Shown: one piece after another, positions 5,651 through 7,416 of the stretch
Numbering within the stretch: the first letter of the stretch is position 1
How the letters are laid out: every line of letters starts with the position of its first letter
Origin: Rickettsiales bacterium
GTDB taxonomy: Bacteria > Pseudomonadota > Alphaproteobacteria > Rickettsiales > CANDYO01
Length of the DNA: 7,416 bases
NCBI GenBank assembly: GCA_947424995.1
Contig: CANDYO010000096.1
Span: forward strand, 1 to 7,416
Direction of reading: 5' to 3'
The notes under the pieces: model-generated
What the model was told of the DNA's origin: nothing
Seen by the model: only the letters and a program-made list of their open reading frames with translations
Databases searched by the model: none
Program-made: the position numbers and the translations under genes

Positions 5651-6778
5651 TCAGTTACTTCCCTTATAAATATCCTGCCAAAGCTTGATAAATCTATCAA
5701 TATCCTCTTCAGTAGTATCTGGCGCTAAACTAGCTCTAATCACTTCACCGGCAATGTCATCTGAAACATTCATTGCTTTAAGCACGTGTGAACTAGCGAT
5801 TCTTCCAGATGAGCAAGCCGAACCTGCACTAATAGAAACTCCAGCTAGGTCAAATTTTATTAATTGCTCTTCACTTTTTACATTTGGCATTCTTATACTA
5901 CTGGTATTAGGCAATCTATCAACTCTAGAGCCAATAATTTTAGCTTCCAAAGCAATACTCAATATTGCCTGCTCCATTCTATTTCTTATAACTTCTAACC
6001 GTTTAAATTCTTTTACCTTATCCACGCAAGAACTTGCAGCAATACCAAAGCCTGCGATTGCCAATAGATTTTCTGTACCAGCTCTAAGACCTTGCTCTTG
6101 CTTACCACCTTTAATCATGCTAGTCAATTTTACATTTTTTTTAGCAATTAAAGCTGCAGCACCCAAGGGGCCTCCGCATTTATGACTGGAAATCGTCAAT
6201 AAATCACAGCCCAGGTCATTTAAATTAAGCTCTATTTTACCAAAAGCTTGCGATGCATCGCAGTGGAAGATAGCTCCCTCTTGATGAATAATCTCACTTA
6301 AAGCTTTAATGTTTTGAATTACCCCTGTTTCATTATTTGCCAGCATAATCGACACTAATTTCAAACCTGACTCCAATTTTAAGAGACGAGCCAATTCTTC
6401 TAGTTTAATTATTCCATCTTGATCGACTGGAATAACTATTTTATTATTATGATCAGTGTCTAAAATAGACACATGCTCAGTTGCCCCGATAAGCATTGGT
6501 AGATGAGTGAAATTATGAACAACTAAATTATTTGCTTCAGTGCCTGAGCTTACGAAAATAATCTGCCAATCATCTTTATATGCATCTACATTTAAGGCAT
6601 CGGCTATCTGTTGACGAGCTTTCTCTAACAATCCTCTAGCTTTACGCCCCTCTGCATGAATTGATGAAGAATTATAAGCTACTCTAGCATTTAGCATGCT
6701 AAGCATACATTCGGCTACTGATCTATCTATAGCGCTGGTAGCATTATAGTCTAGATAAATTCTCTTCTCAGTAATCAT
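5651..6778 (-). CDS. Second cysteine desulfurase (NifS/IscS-like)
   Basis: This class V aminotransferase-fold PLP enzyme of 375 residues is clearly a paralogue of the IscS encoded next to it but diverged. All catalytic features remain: N-terminal YLDYNAT (8-14), SSGTEANN (77-84), H102 in TEHVSILD, D174 and Q177 (CDASQAFGK), the PLP lysine K200 in SSHKCGGPLG, RAGTEN (232-237), and the persulfide cysteine C322 in SAGSACSSGR. It stops about 30 residues short of IscS and lacks the SPLWEM tail, so docking to IscU may be weaker or absent; another sulfur acceptor is possible but not shown. It follows iscR with a one-base TAATG overlap, so it is the gene most tightly tied to IscR expression. Cysteine desulfurase activity is strongly expected; I give no symbol because iscS is already assigned to the neighbouring gene. 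Confidence 0.93.
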   Translation of the reverse strand: MITEKRIYLDYNATSAIDRSVAECMLSMLNARVAYNSSSIHAEGRKARGLLEKARQQIADALNVDAYKDDWQIIFVSSGTEANNLVVHNFTHLPMLIGATEHVSILDTDHNNKIVIPVDQDGIIKLEELARLLKLESGLKLVSIMLANNETGVIQNIKALSEIIHQEGAIFHCDASQAFGKIELNLNDLGCDLLTISSHKCGGPLGAAALIAKKNVKLTSMIKGGKQEQGLRAGTENLLAIAGFGIAASSCVDKVKEFKRLEVIRNRMEQAILSIALEAKIIGSRVDRLPNTSSIRMPNVKSEEQLIKFDLAGVSISAGSACSSGRIASSHVLKAMNVSDDIAGEVIRASLAPDTTEEDIDRFIKLWQDIYKGSN

Positions 6779-7209
6779 TAATTAGCCTTTAGCTTTATGT
6801 TATTACAAACATCCTGTAGAGAAACCGAACTTAAATAACCACTAATTTGTTTTCCTAAACCATCCCATAAAGCATGAGTAAAGCAGATCTTTTTTTTAGT
6901 TACCAGACAACCATCACCGCTTTCTTCACTGCAGCGAGTTATTTTAATAATCTCTCCTACTGCATCAATCACCGCTAATATTGATATATCCTGCGGGACC
7001 TTGCTTAAAATATATCCTCCGCCAGGACCCTTGATCGCTTCAACTAAATTATGTCTTTTTAGCTTATTGAATAATTGCTCTAAATAATTAATAGCAATAT
7101 CTTGCCTGTTAGCTATCTCATGCAATGCTATGGCTTTATCCATACTACCATAATGGGCTAAATCAACCATTGCCATCACTGCATAACGCCCTTTAGTAGT
7201 TAACATCAT
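6778..7209 (-). CDS. iscR: Rrf2-family Fe-S sensing regulator IscR
   Basis: IscR is a winged-helix repressor whose [2Fe-2S] cluster adjusts isc transcription to cluster supply. The 143 residues begin with the family signature LTTKGRYAVMAMVDLA (3-18). The recognition helix region reads NYLEQLFNKLKR (41-52), including the glutamate (E44) aligned with E. coli E43, and the wing has GPGGGYIL (61-68). The cluster ligands are present as C93, C101, C109 and H112 (CFTHALW), so this is a true IscR rather than a cysteine-free Rrf2 protein. Spacing is C-x7-C-x7-C, against C-x5-C-x5-C in E. coli. It is first in the operon, overlaps the next gene as TAATG, and probably represses itself. Two ATGs in tandem (7209, 7206) could start it; the first gives the usual M-x-LTTKG N-terminus. 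The ribosome site is poor. Confidence 0.95.
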   Translation of the reverse strand: MMLTTKGRYAVMAMVDLAHYGSMDKAIALHEIANRQDIAINYLEQLFNKLKRHNLVEAIKGPGGGYILSKVPQDISILAVIDAVGEIIKITRCSEESGDGCLVTKKKICFTHALWDGLGKQISGYLSSVSLQDVCNNIKLKAN

Positions 7210-7230
7210 AATAAAAAAACCGCTCTATGT

Positions 7231-7236
7231 AGTATA
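7231..7236 (-). promoter_or_regulatory. Probable -10 box of the isc operon
   Basis: The minus strand reads TATACT at 7236-7231, 21 bases before the iscR ATG, so the leader would be only about 15 bases. The position 17 bases further upstream (7254-7259, ACTATT) is a poor -35, which fits a promoter controlled by a regulator. This is inferred from position and sequence only. Confidence 0.45.
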
Positions 7237-7242
7237 AAACCT

Positions 7243-7255
7243 TTGTATGATACAA
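7243..7255. promoter_or_regulatory. Candidate operator upstream of iscR (TTGTAT-N-ATACAA)
   Basis: A perfect 6-bp inverted repeat with a single central base lies six bases upstream of the -10 box, where a bound repressor would block RNA polymerase. It is the only clear palindrome between the -10 and the repeat at 7286. It may be the binding site of IscR or another iron/Fe-S regulator, but it does not obviously match the E. coli IscR type 1 or type 2 consensus. Confidence 0.4.
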
Positions 7256-7285
7256 TAGTTTATGCAAAACACTTAAAAAAACAAC

Positions 7286-7416
7286 GCAATGCCGTCATTC
7301 TTGGCCGAAGGCCGAGAATCCAGTTTAATTCTCTTCAAAACCCTTTAGGGACTAAGTACAAGTAAGAGAACTTTTCTGGATCTTCGAGTAAGCTAAAGAT
7401 TACTCAAAGATGACTA
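7286..7416. repeat. Hairpin-rich dispersed repeat upstream of iscR
   Basis: This repeat contains nested inverted repeats: ATTCT-T-GGCC/GGCC-G-AGAAT (7297-7319, 3-base loop), ATCCAG/CTGGAT (7318-7323 with 7376-7381), TTCTCTT/AAGAGAA (7329-7335 with 7364-7370), CCCT/AGGG (7341-7350) and GAGTAA/TTACTC (7386-7391 with 7400-7405). It begins near GTCATTCTT and ends AAAGATGAC, so its ends are roughly complementary. Its left end recurs at 4032-4048 (17 identical bases) and its right end at 5615-5628 (13 of 14). It is noncoding and probably belongs to a short palindromic repeat family. Confidence 0.6.

Noticed and set aside
5685..6185. Plus-strand ORF of 166 codons
   Set aside because: It lies wholly antisense to the second desulfurase, whose protein carries all family motifs. 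Its sequence is a low-information shadow, with no ribosome site or recognisable domain.
5651..6778. Second desulfurase as a decaying pseudogene
   Set aside because: The frame is intact over the full domain and every catalytic residue is kept, which is not expected of a decaying copy.

Overview
The window is AT-rich, gene-dense and nearly all coding on the minus strand. It carries a housekeeping ISC iron-sulfur cluster assembly operon. In transcription order (high to low coordinate) the genes are iscR, a NifS/IscS-like cysteine desulfurase, iscS, iscU, iscA, hscB and hscA. Low GC, two desulfurases placed directly after iscR, and short palindromic repeats in the gaps with GCGTCATCC/GGATGACGC-type ends all suggest an alphaproteobacterium of the Rickettsiales, probably Rickettsiaceae or a related intracellular symbiont. 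This is inferred from protein character and layout; no phylogeny was possible.

Region by region: 7210-7416 is the iscR upstream region, with a -10-like box, a perfect TTGTAT/ATACAA palindrome and a hairpin-rich repeat. 6778-7209 is iscR. 5651-6778 is the first desulfurase, joined to iscR by a TAATG overlap. 5414-5650 is a repeat mosaic. 4196-5413 is iscS. 3979-4195 is a second repeat-filled gap with a 19-bp perfect hairpin. 993-3978 is the tightly overlapping block iscU-iscA-hscB-hscA. 890-992 is a short gap with a TTGACA box. 626-889 is a small cysteine-rich ORF of unknown function. 315-625 is noncoding with repeat remnants. 1-314 is the 5' part of an unrecognised gene that runs off the window.

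How the genes work together: IscS takes sulfur from cysteine and passes it to the scaffold IscU. IscA is an A-type carrier. HscB brings IscU to the Hsp70 chaperone HscA, which recognises the LPPVK motif of IscU and promotes cluster release. IscR senses cluster status and probably represses the operon. The ISC ferredoxin gene (fdx), often found after hscA, is not in the window. The first desulfurase keeps the catalytic residues but lacks the C-terminal tail that IscS uses to dock IscU, so its partner may differ.

I see no wholly new system here. The most unusual structure is a pair of 118-bp palindromic elements in the same orientation on either side of iscS. They occupy the only two non-overlapping junctions in an otherwise overlapping operon, and one forms a strong hairpin just after the iscS stop codon. 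Two starts were moved downstream from the longest ORF, using ribosome binding sites and family length: iscU to 3978 and hscB to 3265.
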